A stretch of DNA of 64,000 nt from Molanna angustata. Its lineage: Eukaryota > Arthropoda > Insecta > Trichoptera > Molannidae. Where the stretch lies: contig OY754980.1 of the NCBI GenBank assembly GCA_963576475.1, positions 33,579,431 to 33,643,430 of the forward strand. Direction: 5' to 3'. The notes under the pieces were generated by a model. That model saw only the letters and a list, made by a program, of their open reading frames with translations, was not told the DNA's origin and searched no databases. Each line of letters opens with the position of its first letter. The stretch's first letter is position 1. A program made the position numbers and the translations under genes. Positions 33,869 through 44,503 of this stretch are shown in pieces.

Positions 33869-34499
33869 AAAGATGATGTGAGAAATATTGAAAATATGTT
33901 TTGTCCAAAAAATTGTTGTTGTGAATTATTTAAGGGTCACCCTATAAAGGAGCATGTTTCGTAAGACGTTATTCTTAGAGTACAAGAGATTAAGGGACCG
34001 GATGAATGGTCAAGAAACCGTATTTCCACATTACAATAAATATTATTTTACCCTCACCTACACATCTATATTATACAATCAAATTGTTGGATATCCTGGA
34101 ATATCTAGTTACATTAACTAAATGTAGAAGGGCACGTGGATTTTATATAATTTTTGTAAGAGCAAATCGTGTCTGTCTGAAGAAATACAAAAAAAAATAC
34201 CCTCATACTTCCGATATTCAATAAAAATGGGTCAGTATTGAAGCCACGACGATACTAGACACTCGAGTGTCCATGTGAGTATAATGTCGTGATACCGAGT
34301 TACAATTATTTGTAGTTTTGGTGTCGCTCAGACAAAGTGCTTGCCTTGTGAACGCCATCGACAATAGTGTCGACATTTGTGTCCAGTGTCGTTGTGTATC
34401 CAGAGAATTACGCTTACCTACGTATACCAATTCTGTCGGCCGAACTACGATAGAAACAAACAAGTAGGTATAAACGATAGAGAGTGCGGACACCGCTAG

Positions 34500-34536
34500 A
34501 GCCGATATTTTCCGGTGACGCCGGAAAATATCGGCT
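34500..34536. repeat. Perfect 37-bp hairpin
   Basis: AGCCGATATTTTCCGG, five bases (TGACG), then the exact reverse complement. It lies just outside the TIR element that starts near 34552. Confidence 0.95.
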
Positions 34537-34551
34537 TTATAATTACCGATC

Positions 34552-35508
34552 AGCAGGCCAAGTCGGTAAAAAAGTCGAGATCCGACAACGTATCGCCGCT
34601 CTTCTCGCCATGTTTACGCACGTGACGACAATTCGTAGTCACTAAGCGCTGTCGAGTTCGTAAATGCACTTATTAGTATTTGTCGCCGTTAGGCTGGCTT
34701 GCGGTACATTTATGATTTATCATTTATGGCAATACACAATATTTTCCCAATGATTTGAATAAATGTCAAATTTGTTTACTTAAATTTGTTAAATAAATAT
34801 AATATGGTCATATTTTTAAGCACGAAAGCAAGTTATAATACGATTAAATTAACTTCTTTTGTGTTTATTGAATGTTTTGAGAGTTATTTTAAAAATTATT
34901 CTTAATAATATTTCGATCAATTTATCAAGTGTGATGACAGCAGCGTGTTATTTTTTTTACTAAAAACTACGCCGAATTTTCTTTTGTTAAGTGTTAAAAT
35001 ACATATGTGATAAAATAGCTTACAAGAATACTTTCTCAAAATCAAAAATTATTTCAAATCTATACCTACGGAAAACATTTACGGACGCATAGAATTATAA
35101 TGTTTTAATCTAAGTACGGACGTATATTTCCAATAAATATACAACCATATAAAACTTTTGTTACGCGGTAATTAGCAATAAATGAATTACGCGGAATATT
35201 TAAAGGGTTTGAAGAATCTCTTAAACGGCGTCCTTTAACCCGTTTATATAATTATACTCAAAATAAATATGAAATTCGGCATTGTTCGCATAAAAAATGA
35301 CATTTAATTCAACATGGCGGCGTTAGATCTTGTCTCTCGACTCGATGTCGACCCAATCTCGCTGTCAAATAAGTGGGCGAGAACGATTCGACGCGTTATC
35401 TGCTTAGTGACTACCAAAACTCTCAAAATATCGACTAGTCGATATTTTGACAGTTAATCTCGACATTTATCGGTCGAGATCTACTTACAGACTTAGCCTG
35501 GAGTAGAC
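34552..35508. mobile_element. TIR element (T7), about 950 bp
   Basis: Left end CAGGCCAAGTCGGTAAAAAA then GTCGAGATC; right end, as reverse complement, CAGGCTAAGTCTGTAAGTAG then ATCTCGACC. Subterminal GTAGTCACTAAGC is also inverted (34639-34651 against about 35403-35415). A perfect 28-bp palindrome (TCAAAATATCGACT plus its complement) is at 35423-35450. The ends are less AT-rich and the interior is AT-rich. No transposase frame. Confidence 0.7.
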
Positions 35509-35630
35509 AAAATCGCGAGTTTGCCGATTATTGGTCAATATCGACCTAATCTTAATGCATGTTTATTTCGATCTAAAAATGAATATACATATAAAATAAT
35601 TTAAAGTATTTCATTTATTTTTTTTTCTTC

Positions 35631-37166
35631 TCACACGATAGCTTTACGCCAGTTACAGTGCGACACCTGTTCGTTATTTTATTTAATATATTTTTTCTTC
35701 TCACACGATAGCTTTACGCCAGTTACAGTGCGACACCTGTTCGTTATTTTATTTAATATATTTTTTCTTCTCACACGATAGCTTTACGCCAGTTACAGTG
35801 CGACACCTGTTCGTTATTTTATTTAATATATTTTTTCTTCTCACACGATAGCTTTACGCCAGTTACAGTGCGACACCTGTTCGTTATTTTATTTAATATA
35901 TTTTTTCTTCTCACACGATAGCTTTACGCCAGTTACAGTGCGACACCTGTTCGTTATTTTATTTAATATATTTTTTCTTCTCACACGATAGCTTTACGCC
36001 AGTTACAGTGCGACACCTGTTCGTTATTTTATTTAATATATTTTTTCTTCTCACACGATAGCTTTACGCCAGTTACAGTGCGACACCTGTTCGTTATTTT
36101 ATTTAATATATTTTTTCTTCTCACACGATAGCTTTACGCCAGTTACAGTGCGACACCTGTTCGTTATTTTATTTAATATATTTTTTCTTCTCACACGATA
36201 GCTTTACGCCAGTTACAGTGCGACACCTGTTCGTTATTTTATTTAATATATTTTTTCTTCTCACACGATAGCTTTACGCCAGTTACAGTGCGACACCTGT
36301 TCGTTATTTTATTTAATATATTTTTTCTTCTCACACGATAGCTTTACGCCAGTTACAGTGCGACACCTGTTCGTTATTTTATTTAATATATTTTTTCTTC
36401 TCACACGATAGCTTTACGCCAGTTACAGTGCGACACCTGTTCGTTATTTTATTTAATATATTTTTTCTTCTCACACGATAGCTTTACGCCAGTTACAGTG
36501 CGACACCTGTTCGTTATTTTATTTAATATATTTTTTCTTCTCACACGATAGCTTTACGCCAGTTACAGTGCGACACCTGTTCGTTATTTTATTTAATATA
36601 TTTTTTCTTCTCACACGATAGCTTTACGCCAGTTACAGTGCGACACCTGTTCGTTATTTTATTTAATATATTTTTTCTTCTCACACGATAGCTTTACGCC
36701 AGTTACAGTGCGACACCTGTTCGTTATTTTATTTAATATATTTTTTCTTCTCACACGATAGCTTTACGCCAGTTACAGTGCGACACCTGTTCGTTATTTT
36801 ATTTAATATATTTTTTCTTCTCACACGATAGCTTTACGCCAGTTACAGTGCGACACCTGTTCGTTATTTTATTTAATATATTTTTTCTTCTCACACGATA
36901 GCTTTACGCCAGTTACAGTGCGACACCTGTTCGTTATTTTATTTAATATATTTTTTCTTCTCACACGATAGCTTTACGCCAGTTACAGTGCGACACCTGT
37001 TCGTTATTTTATTTAATATATTTTTTCTTCTCACACGATAGCTTTACGCCAGTTACAGTGCGACACCTGTTCGTTATTTTATTTAATATATTTTTTCTTC
37101 TCACACGATAGCTTTACGCCAGTTACAGTGCGACACCTGTTCGTTATTTTATTTTATATATTTTTT
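35631..37166. repeat. 70-bp satellite, 22 copies, essentially identical
   Basis: Units start at 35631 and recur exactly every 70 bases to 37101. Each contains TCACACGATAGCTTTACGCC, AGTTACAGTGCGACACCTGT and a TTTATTTAATATATTTTTTC tail. All units read the same; the one change seen is in the last (ATTTTATATA for ATTTAATATA). No frame runs through it. I do not recognise the unit. Confidence 0.98.
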
Positions 37167-37840
37167 GAATTGCTTAACGCCCCAGAAAAAGACGCCTGCT
37201 TCAACAGGGAAACCATTTAACAAAACAGACAATTATTAAGAAAAATCATTTAGAAGACTTAAAATGTTCTTTATAAATGTTGAATTGGGATACTCGATGT
37301 ACATTTTAGCCAATTAGTGTATGAGAAAATTGATTATATGAGTATTGTCCACCAGTTGAAAAAACTTTTACCAGGCGAAACGTTTTACCTGTTTTTTCAT
37401 AGAACAAAAATGCAAAATTTTTATTTATTTATTTTTATTTTTTATTTATTTCTATCCAAAATATACAGTATATATGAGATACAAAATATCTTAAGATAAT
37501 ATAAGCTTACTCATACATAGTTAACATACAATGTAAATATAAGTTATCTCATTTCAATAAATATCAATTTACCACTTCACTGGTGCTTACATAGTTGAAG
37601 CCATATCTTTTTGTTTGTATCTTTGTTACTAGCCCCCTCACTAGGCATAGCCTGTGCTAAGGTGAGCTAGTTTTATGTTATTGTCTATTACGTTGTTTAT
37701 TTATATAAGTACATGTACATACATACGCTACGCATTCAAACGTATGCATCTTTCCTTCTAAATACAATATTTCATATTGAGTCATGCACACACAACCAAA
37801 AATTGTGGAAATAAATTATTTGTTTCACTTTTTTTCAATT
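37167..37840. other. No gene recognised; small LINE-type hairpin
   Basis: CTCACTAGGCATAGCC...GGTGAG at 37636-37665 resembles the CCCACAG-GGC-TTGCC-TGTGGG tails of LINE 3' ends at 31910 and 61018. Otherwise AT-rich. Confidence 0.4.
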
Positions 37841-37859
37841 GTCTATTCTGTTGTTTGTA

Positions 37860-38670
37860 ATAGTGCATTTACATTTTATTTGGAAGAATTATTTCCTTAA
37901 GGATTTTTTCATCTATTTCATAAACCCATCTTAGTGATAGTTTTTTAAATTCTTTTGCATTACTGATGTTTTTAATATTTGTTGGTAAACTATTGAAAAG
38001 TTTTGTTGAAAAATATCGTACACTACGTTGTCCAAAAGTTGTTTTAATATATGGTATATTTAAGGTATTTGTTGTACTTAATCTAGTGTGTTTATATTGT
38101 TGTGAGCTAGTATATTGATCTTCTCTTTTTAGCTTGTATATTAGCAGATTTTTTGCATATATTTTTGTAATTGTTGGAACTTTGAATTTAGTAAAAATCT
38201 CTTCAGTATTCGTTCGAATAGGTACCTTAAGTATAACTTTTATAATAGCTTTTTGGGCTATGTCTATTTTCTTTATTATTGTTGGCGTTGCACTTCCCCA
38301 TCCAATAATTCCATATTCCATTATTGAATGACAAAGAGCATAGTATATATTTTTCAAATGTTTTAGGTCAATAACATTTCTGATTGATTTAAAGAAGTAT
38401 ATTAATCTATTCATTTTAGATGTCACGCAGTCAATGTGATAGTCCCATCTCAAGTTTTCATCAAATATAATTCCTAGATATTTTATGCTCTCTGTTCGTT
38501 CAATGATCGGGCAGTTACATGTTGGTTGATCACTTAAGTTTTCGGTACAGTAATCATGAATTCTTAGTTTATGTTCGTCACTAGGTTTATTTCGGGAGGT
38601 TATGGTGTATGCAATGTATTTTGTTTTGTTTGTATTTAGTGCCAGAGAGTTCCTGTTACACTAATTGTTT
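37860..38670 (-). mobile_element. Jockey-like LINE, long C-terminal fragment
   Basis: The minus-strand frame is open from about 38665 to 37869, the best preserved LINE frame in the window (about 265 codons). Order: NSLALNTNKTKYIAYTI, PIIERTESIKYLGIIFDENL, RWDYHIDCVTSKMNRLIYFF, YALCHSIMEYGIIGWGSATP, IAQKAIIKVILKVPIRTNTE, then KLFNSLPTNIKNISNAKEFK. The LN..KTKYI and IKYLGI.FD motifs follow the catalytic YADD region in LINE reverse transcriptases. The catalytic part is lost at the SINE boundary (about 38675). The related copy at 46455-47066 is shifted and broken. Confidence 0.88.
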
Positions 38671-38683
38671 TATTTCATAATGT

Positions 38684-38775
38684 TGATTTCGTGGCTCAGT
38701 TGATTACATATGTGACTGCTGAGTAAAAGGACCCGTGTTTGATTCCCGATGAAGACATAGGTTTGTATAACGGGA
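38684..38775 (+). mobile_element. SINE S1, head fragment
   Basis: TTTCGTGGCTCAGTTGATTA, GTGACTGCTGAGTAAAAGG and a B box GTTTGATTCCC match the S1 head with several changes. The body is replaced by the fold-back element that follows. Confidence 0.7.
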
Positions 38776-38880
38776 GTTATTTAAGAATAATGTAAGAAAA
38801 AGTTAAGGTCCCGTAAGCATTATTCTCGCAATACGGGACCTTATCTATTTCTTACATTTTTCTAAAATAACTCTTGTAAT
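38768..38880. mobile_element. Short fold-back element
   Basis: GGGAGTTATTTAAGAATAAT, GTAAGAAA and GGTCCCGTA are mirrored by TACGGGACC, TTTCTTACAT and AAAATAACTCTTGT. Arms are about 50 bases with a short loop near 38820. A half copy lies at 6190-6290. Confidence 0.75.
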
Positions 38881-38942
38881 ACGACCCATAGTTTTTAATT
38901 ATGTTTTTAATTTGGATCTGTCAACAGAATTTGAATTCTAAG

Positions 38943-39712
38943 TCACTTTCACCAACGTCCCCTAACTCTAAAGTGCTACCTAAGAATTCTTATGTAGCAC
39001 CTAACGTGAATTTTCGTTTCACCACCTACATAAGAGTTACCTCAGACGCTAAGAGCCCCCTAATTCTGGGGAGCCGATTTCCGCCACCTAAACGAATACT
39101 TAAGAAACAACTGTCAAAATGACAGTCAGTATATAGCGATTTAGTAGCATAATATTGTCAATTGTGTTTATAATTTTAATTTTTCGTCGATTTACACGCA
39201 TTTTGAAAATAAAATGAATAGGATTATAAATGCCGTAATGTTTCAAACTCTCATCGACGGTAAAATTTGGTTGCCGTTTTCTTTCGATTGGCATTTCCTA
39301 AAATACAAGACAAAATTGCTAAATGATGTCCTCAATATTTATGTATAACATTATTGCATTTTAAGGCATTGAATATACATAGTATTAGTAATAGCACAAG
39401 TAATAGTTACTTATTAACGAGAAAATAACTAAAATCAACTAAACGAAAACTGAATTATTTGGAAATGTTGAACAAAATCACAACATAATTGACAGAAAGT
39501 GACAGTCATAGAAAAAACATGATGCAATATGATGCATTCGGCATTCCAAATACAAATGTTGCCACTGTATAAACAAAAATAATCGTTTTGAATTCCTAGC
39601 TAGGGAACAGATAAAATAGACTGGTGAAAACCCGACGATACGTTAGGGGCTACCTAAGCTTAGGTGATACCCAGCTATGTGACAGTTTAGGTAACATTGG
39701 TGAAAGTCACCA
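38943..39712. mobile_element. T5 Harbinger-like element with coding trace
   Basis: Ends are inverted: GTCACTTTCACCAACGT on the left and, as reverse complement, GTGACTTTCACCAATGT on the right, both followed by CCTAA-type motifs. Length is about 770 bases. The minus-strand frame at 39100-39294 opens MPIERKRQPNFTVDE, which resembles the start of Myb/SANT-like proteins carried by PIF/Harbinger transposons, but the similarity stops after about 15 residues. Probably an internally deleted derivative. Confidence 0.65.
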
Positions 39713-39717
39713 TAAGT

Positions 39718-39812
39718 AATGTGGCAACTTGTTTTGGGTATGAGTTAAATGAATATTCACATAGTACCTACCTGTTAGTTGCCCTAGAAACAATATGAAA
39801 ATATAAATAAAA
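39718..39812 (+). mobile_element. SINE S1, 3' tail fragment
   Basis: ATGTGGCAACTTGTTTTGGG, CATAGTACCTACCTGTTAGT and TTGCCCTAGAAACAATAT match the S1 body end. An A-rich tail follows. Confidence 0.8.
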
Positions 39813-40126
39813 AAATAATATAATTATTATAATATCACTCGATAATATAATTAATATAATATAATTAATATCACTCGTCACCCAGCACTCTATGGTGTTA
39901 CCTTAAACAAAAATTAATGTCGTGAATAATATTAGGTTTATTGAATGTGTCATACCAAGGGTATATACCTACATATTTTTTTATAGTGTGTATGGATGTG
40001 AGATAAAATTTGTGGCCGGATATATTGCCGAACACATTAAATTTTATATTCTACTTAACCTATTACAGAACCTTAAACATCAAATTACGTATGTAGGTAC
40101 ATATTATATAAATTAAATTATAAATA
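39813..40126. other. No gene recognised
   Basis: AT-rich, with AATATAATTAATAT runs at 39842-39872. Confidence 0.4.
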
Positions 40127-40849
40127 CTAGTTGTATGTAACACATGAGATCCAACTGTCGATGGCTTTTTTTCTTATCCAGAATATGAAAATAGGATGAT
40201 GTGTACATTGTTTGAGATAAAGTATTAAATTATTGAGTCCCCGTAGATATTGTTGTGTACAAATTGTATGAAACGATGTCATAAAATGATTTCAATGTTC
40301 ATATTTTTTATAAAAAAAAAAATTCTAGTTGGGGTGTTTCGACTTTTTTCGATATTTATTAAAAAAATTGTTACATTGTAGTAGTACATATCAATTTTTT
40401 TTAACAATTTTTATAAAAATTGAATTTAGTCACGACATCGCTTCATACAATTTGTATGGCAGTCGCCTATACACAATATGCAAGAAGTCTTAATAGTTTG
40501 ATATTTAATCGCCAGACATACTGTTAATAGTACCATCATGCTGTTTTCATAGTCCTGGTGGGAAAAAAGGACTGACCTCCATACTATCCTATCTTTACAT
40601 ACATACCTAAATACTCACTTCTTCCGCGAGTCTTACAAAAACCCCTAATATATTCAAAGCGCCCTTGAGGTGAGGTTATCACAAAAACGGCGCTATAAAA
40701 ATAATCCAAATTTATTATTATTAGGTATTATACCTACATTTGTTGTATGTAAAACTAAATATCTAAAAATATTCAATAATTTGGATTTATGGGTTATACA
40801 TTCTATCACTATCGATAGTTGGATCTCATGTGTTACATGCACCTAGTCT
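40127..40849. mobile_element. T3 element with long inverted arms
   Basis: Left end ACTAGTTGTATGTAACACAT then GAGATCCAACTGTCGAT; right end is its reverse complement with few changes (ATCGATAGTTGGATCTCATG to CACCTAGT). Inside, CATACAAATTGTATGAAGCG and related blocks also mirror, so the arms reach several hundred bases. An L2-like 3' tail at 40657-40735 interrupts the right arm. No transposase. Confidence 0.8.
40657..40735 (+). mobile_element. L2-like LINE, 3' tail nested in T3
   Basis: AGCGCCCTTGAGGTGAGGTT, CACAAAAACGGCGCTATAAA and a TTATTATTA tail, the family 3' end only. Confidence 0.8.
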
Positions 40850-41397
40850 TAAAAAAATGTGCATTTGAATTGAAAAAAAATTACAAAAAAATATAATCCA
40901 ATTCTTTATTTATTTTAAGATAAAATTTTAACAAATCATTCAAAACAGTAGTCAATTTGATGCACACTCTTATTTTTAATTATCGTAAATATAAACCGTA
41001 ATTTTAGAGACATCTTTATAATATTGTGTTCCTGTTTTAAAAAAAACATTTATTTTTTACTGTTTATTTTATTTTTGTAAATATGTGTCAAACACAAACA
41101 ATGTTTGTACTTTCATATTGAAAGCTACAGTTGAAATTTTTAAGTTTAAGCAATATTTTTTTTTCTTCTTTATTAAAATATTATGAAGGAAAAACTAAAA
41201 TATAAAGGTATTAATGGTAAATTTAGGTCCCGGGTGAAGCTTTTGTAAAATTGTCTAGGTAATTTCTATCCTTCTGTTACATCTCCTTTACTGTTCAATA
41301 GAGGTTTGTACGTTTACATATTAATGTTTATCATAATCTTTTATTCTTTGTATGTAAAGTTTTGTTCTCGTATTACTAAGCTTTGCTTTACTAAGAT

Positions 41398-41403
41398 TTT
41401 ATT
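41398..41403 (-). terminator. Candidate polyadenylation signal of the OBP gene
   Basis: AATAAA on the minus strand, about 155 bases past the OBP stop codon. Variant ATTAAA signals lie nearer, at 41499-41504 and 41454-41459. Which is used cannot be told from sequence. Confidence 0.4.
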
Positions 41404-41558
41404 ATTACTAGTAATATAGAAGCGGATTAGGGGGACCTATGCTGGTATTGTGTTTTAATATTTTTTTATAAATTGTATATAACTTTATGTTTCCAGAATT
41501 TAATAAGGCGACACGCGAGGTCATATCAGAGGTCAATTTAACCAATAAAGCACTTGAT

Positions 41559-43326
41559 CTAAATGCCAATATCTTCTGGAAGCATGCTGTGGACGCAGTG
41601 ACACATTTCGTGGGCATTGGCCTCTGTGACTGTTCCAACTTTGGCTAAACACTTGTCCAAGATGTCAGAGATCATTGCCTTCTCTTCGTCTGTGCTTGCC
41701 ATGCTAATCATGACCTCTTTGTGGAAGTTGCCTTCGCTGTCCATGAAGCCGGCCTTCTTCATCACGCAGACTGTGAATGCTGGAATCTTTGGATCGTCGA
41801 CGGTGAAGTCTCTCGCCTTGAGTTTGTTGACCACGTCCATGCTGATTCCGGTCTCTTCTACACAGGCCTTGGCGAATCCTTGGGCCATTTCTTTTTGCTC
41901 ATCAGTTATTGCCTATGAAAAAATATAAAAAAAATCTTTATTCGGAAAAAAAAATTCAATACAAATTTCATTACAAACTAATTGTAGTGATTGTACTATT
42001 TGTTGTGATTGTAAATATGTTGTGATTAAAAAAAAACATACCATCACGCCAAGTCCCTCACACACATTCATCGTCTCGTCAATATTAATTCATTGTGTCA
42101 TACTTCTTCTGACACAATTAATGAATATTGACGAAGTTTGATGTTCACGCTTCTATGTAATGTTTCCATAATTCAGAATATCGTTCTCATCTTGGGCGTC
42201 CCCGACCTATTAGGTACCTATTCCATTACTTTCAGATTATTTGTATATTTTCTTCGTCAGGCGTTCTTCGTTCATTCTTCCCAAGTGACCAAACCATCTC
42301 AATGTATTAACTTTTATTAATTACCTCACGTTCACGTCGTGAAAGGCGGGCAACCAACCATTGTGTATGATAGAATACCTAACTCCTTTAGACTACCTAA
42401 CTCCTTTATCCCTCCCCACTCCGCCCAATTTCTACATAACCCATTATCATTATTTTGTATGTTTATAGGTTTGAATTACTTATGGTCTTCGTTCTCTATG
42501 TTTTATTTTGTATTTTATATATTAAATTTCAATTACTTATATCTAAATTTCAAACTTTACTATTTACATACATACCATCACGCCATGTCCTTCACGGGGT
42601 TGGCAGAGAGAACCGAACGCCACTATTTCTATCTTGACATAGATTTATCGCCTCGTCAACATTCATACATCGTCTTATACATGTTCGTCTGTTGTTTACG
42701 CTTCTGACATTTCCGTCTTTCATAATACCGTTCACATGGACGTGTCATCCCTTCCTTGGGCGGCCCCGACCTCTCATTACATTCCTGTCCGCAATGTATA
42801 TATTCTTTGTCAGGCGTTCATCATTCATTCTCTCCATGTGGTCAAACCATCTCAATGTGTTTACTTTTATTATATTAATGGCATCTTTCTTTATCCTACA
42901 TTCTTTCCTTATGCGAATGTGACCCTGTGAATGTTGAATTTTTTTGTTATATTATGTATGATGATGAGGAAACTATTTCGGCATTTAACATTCAGATGGG
43001 TCGATGGCAGAGCGGTTAGCGCGACCAGCCTCGACCGATTTCGTTCACCTACAGCACAAGCATTTATATGCTTATTTTAGGGAACGTAGGAAGACGTATA
43101 ATATGTAAATGTACTTGTTTAACAAGGACATATTTATTTTATTGAAAAAAAATGTTTTTTTTTTTGTAATTTGAAAATTACTGTATTTTTCCCTTTAAAT
43201 TAAATAAATACTTGACTATACGTACAAAATGACTCGCTGATAAAAACCGGTGAATCGAATAAAACAAGATTTTCTTACCTGCACTGATGCTACCACGAGG
43301 AGAAACGCTACACAGACGAACTTCAT
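41559..43326 (-). CDS. Odorant-binding protein, Minus-C-like, two exons
   Basis: Exons 43279-43326 and 41559-41912, joined in phase 0 (donor CAG|GTAAGA, acceptor TTTTTTCATAG|GCA), encode 133 residues. Residues 1-16 (MKFVCVAFLLVVASVQ) are a signal peptide, so the product is secreted, probably into sensillum lymph or haemolymph. The mature part is a PBP/GOBP-type helical fold: ITDEQKEMAQGFAKACVEE, then DDPKIPAFTVCVMKKAGFMD, then ISDILDKCLAKVGTVTEANA. Such proteins carry small hydrophobic ligands. Cysteines are at 33, 65, 104, 120 and 122. The spacings 33-65 and 65-104 fit C1-C3 and C3-C4 of classical OBPs; the expected C2 (residue 61) is Ala. C5 is not evident, so it looks like a Minus-C OBP. 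The tail MCHCVHSMLPEDIGI is unusual. Intact frame, good splice sites and a TATA box make it a likely functional gene. Binding specificity cannot be read from sequence. Confidence 0.93.
42044..42325 (-). mobile_element. RTE-c LINE, 3' fragment with internal hairpin
   Basis: Plus-strand landmarks ACCATCACGCCAAGTCCC, TCTTGGGCGTCCCCGACC, TTCTTCGTCAGGCGTTCTTC and CCAAACCATCTCAATGT match 54771-55070 in order. Read on the minus strand these encode the tail of the RTE-c protein. A near-perfect inverted repeat (42077-42100 against 42110-42133) replaces part of the sequence found in the other copies. Confidence 0.8.
42578..42925 (-). mobile_element. RTE-c LINE, 3' fragment
   Basis: Same landmarks as 54771-55130: ACCATCACGCCATGTCC, CATCGTCTTATACATGTTCG, CTTGGGCGGCCCCGACCTCT, CTTTGTCAGGCGTTCATC. 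On the minus strand it encodes the degenerate C-terminal part of an RTE protein. Plus-strand frames here (42339-42707 and others) are antisense shadows. Confidence 0.85.
43000..43090 (+). mobile_element. SINE S2, internally deleted
   Basis: TCGATGGCAGAGCGGTTAGC then GCG is the tRNA-like head. It jumps to GATTTCGTTCACCTACAGCA, CAAGCATTTATATGCTTATT and TTAGGGAACG, the S2 body seen at 32625-32680. The B-box part is missing. Confidence 0.7.
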
Positions 43327-43406
43327 TTTTATTATTATTTTTTAATTATATGGTAAACGTACGAATTCCAAATGCTGTATGATGCTTTTTGTCTATCTGA
43401 TCAGTC

Positions 43407-43414
43407 TTTTTATA
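43407..43414 (-). promoter_or_regulatory. TATA box of the OBP gene
   Basis: TATAAAAA on the minus strand, 81 bases upstream of the ATG. Transcription would start about 30 bases downstream, near 43384, giving a short 5' leader of about 58 bases. It is the only TATA-like motif well placed for this gene. Confidence 0.65.
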
Positions 43415-43426
43415 CTGTTTGCGATG

Positions 43427-43999
43427 AGAGATTCTATAATTTTAAGTATGGGTACACATCAACTAATAATTAAAAGAATATTAACATTTGTATGTTTGTT
43501 GTATATCTGAGATTAAACAAAATATTGAAATTGTGATTACACGGCGCAAATATATGATCTAATTCGTTGATTACTAGGTTCATTAATAAGTATTTTTTAT
43601 AAAAGGATGACATTGGTACAATGAGCAAGCGAATTCACTGAACCAATTATAATGTACTCTATAAATATCAGTTCAATAATAATTATGTACGCATAGCAGG
43701 TAATCTGAATTTGTAATATATAATTTAAAACTCAATGTATGGTTATTGTTTTATTTATTGTTCAATTGAAAGAATTTGAAATTTAACAACGTAGATACCT
43801 TCTCCATTTCATACTGAATTGTACATACATAATTATTTGCGTCCCACAAATAAATCAATTAATCTAGACTTAATATTGTTTCTAAAAGCCCACGGCTTTC
43901 TCAATATTTCTGCTAAATCATCTCGAAGGCGTCAGTTATCTTTAAAATTAGTTTTTATTTCTTCATTTTCTTTACTTTTGATATCTCAGAGAGGGTGAA
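43427..43999. other. OBP upstream region
   Basis: AT-rich sequence 5' of the OBP promoter. No further gene seen. Any enhancers cannot be named from sequence alone. Confidence 0.4.
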
Positions 44000-44410
44000 A
44001 ATACAACAAGCGTATTTTGTTCAAAGACTGTTGGATGGTGCATAAAGCGGTAAATGGATAGGTACCATCATACATAACGGAGCTATGTATACCACAGCAG
44101 ATGACAAACCGGAGGACAAGGCTTCGATCTGCAGCAACTGCCGCTGGACGTTTAGCTGAGAAAAACCGGTGTCACTTCACTAAATTCGGTGAACGTGCTT
44201 TTGCTGTAAGGGCACCGACTCAGTGGAACAATCTGCCACCAACCATCAGAGTAATTAATAGTGAATTTAGTTTTAAAAAACATTTAAAAACTCATCTGTT
44301 CAAAAAAACTTATAGTGTTTAATTACTAGTTGTAATTGTAAAGCGCCCTTGAGGTGGACACACAAAAACGGCGCTATATAAATAAGCCAGTTTTATTATT
44401 ATTATTATTT
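44000..44410 (+). mobile_element. L2-like LINE, C-terminal end and 3' tail
   Basis: The frame at 44101-44322 reads LRSAATAAGRLAEKNRCHFT, then FGERAFAVRAPTQWNNLPPT, then FSFKKHLKTHLFKK and a stop. Upstream, VQRLLDGA appears in another frame. FG.RAF....P..WN.LP and F...LKTHLF are the closing motifs of L2/CR1-type LINEs. Only about 18 bases past the stop, AGCGCC...GGCGCT forms the family hairpin, then TTATTATTATTATTATT. Confidence 0.88.
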
Positions 44411-44503
44411 GCTCATTGATCATCTTAGTTGTGCGTCGCCTCAAAAATGTCAGACGTAAAAAAATATTAATCTGAAACAGAAAGTACAAACTAAATAATA
44501 CTA

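Larger units (their letters stand above)
41913..43278 (-). other. OBP intron with transposon cargo
   Basis: 1366-base GT-AG intron. It contains two RTE-c 3' fragments in the same orientation as the gene (42044-42325 and 42578-42925) and a SINE S2 piece in the opposite orientation (43000-43090). The remainder is AT-rich. Confidence 0.85.

Noticed and set aside
34218..34493. 91-codon minus-strand open frame
   Set aside because: No recognisable motif; lies in ordinary intergenic sequence next to a hairpin.
35631..37166. CRISPR-like array
   Set aside because: There are no variable spacers; the whole 70-bp unit is repeated in a eukaryotic genome.
41617..41928. Plus-strand frames of 103 and 65 codons across the OBP exon
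   Set aside because: Antisense shadows of the OBP coding exon.
42339..42930. Plus-strand frames of 60-122 codons in the OBP intron
   Set aside because: Antisense of an RTE-c 3' fragment.
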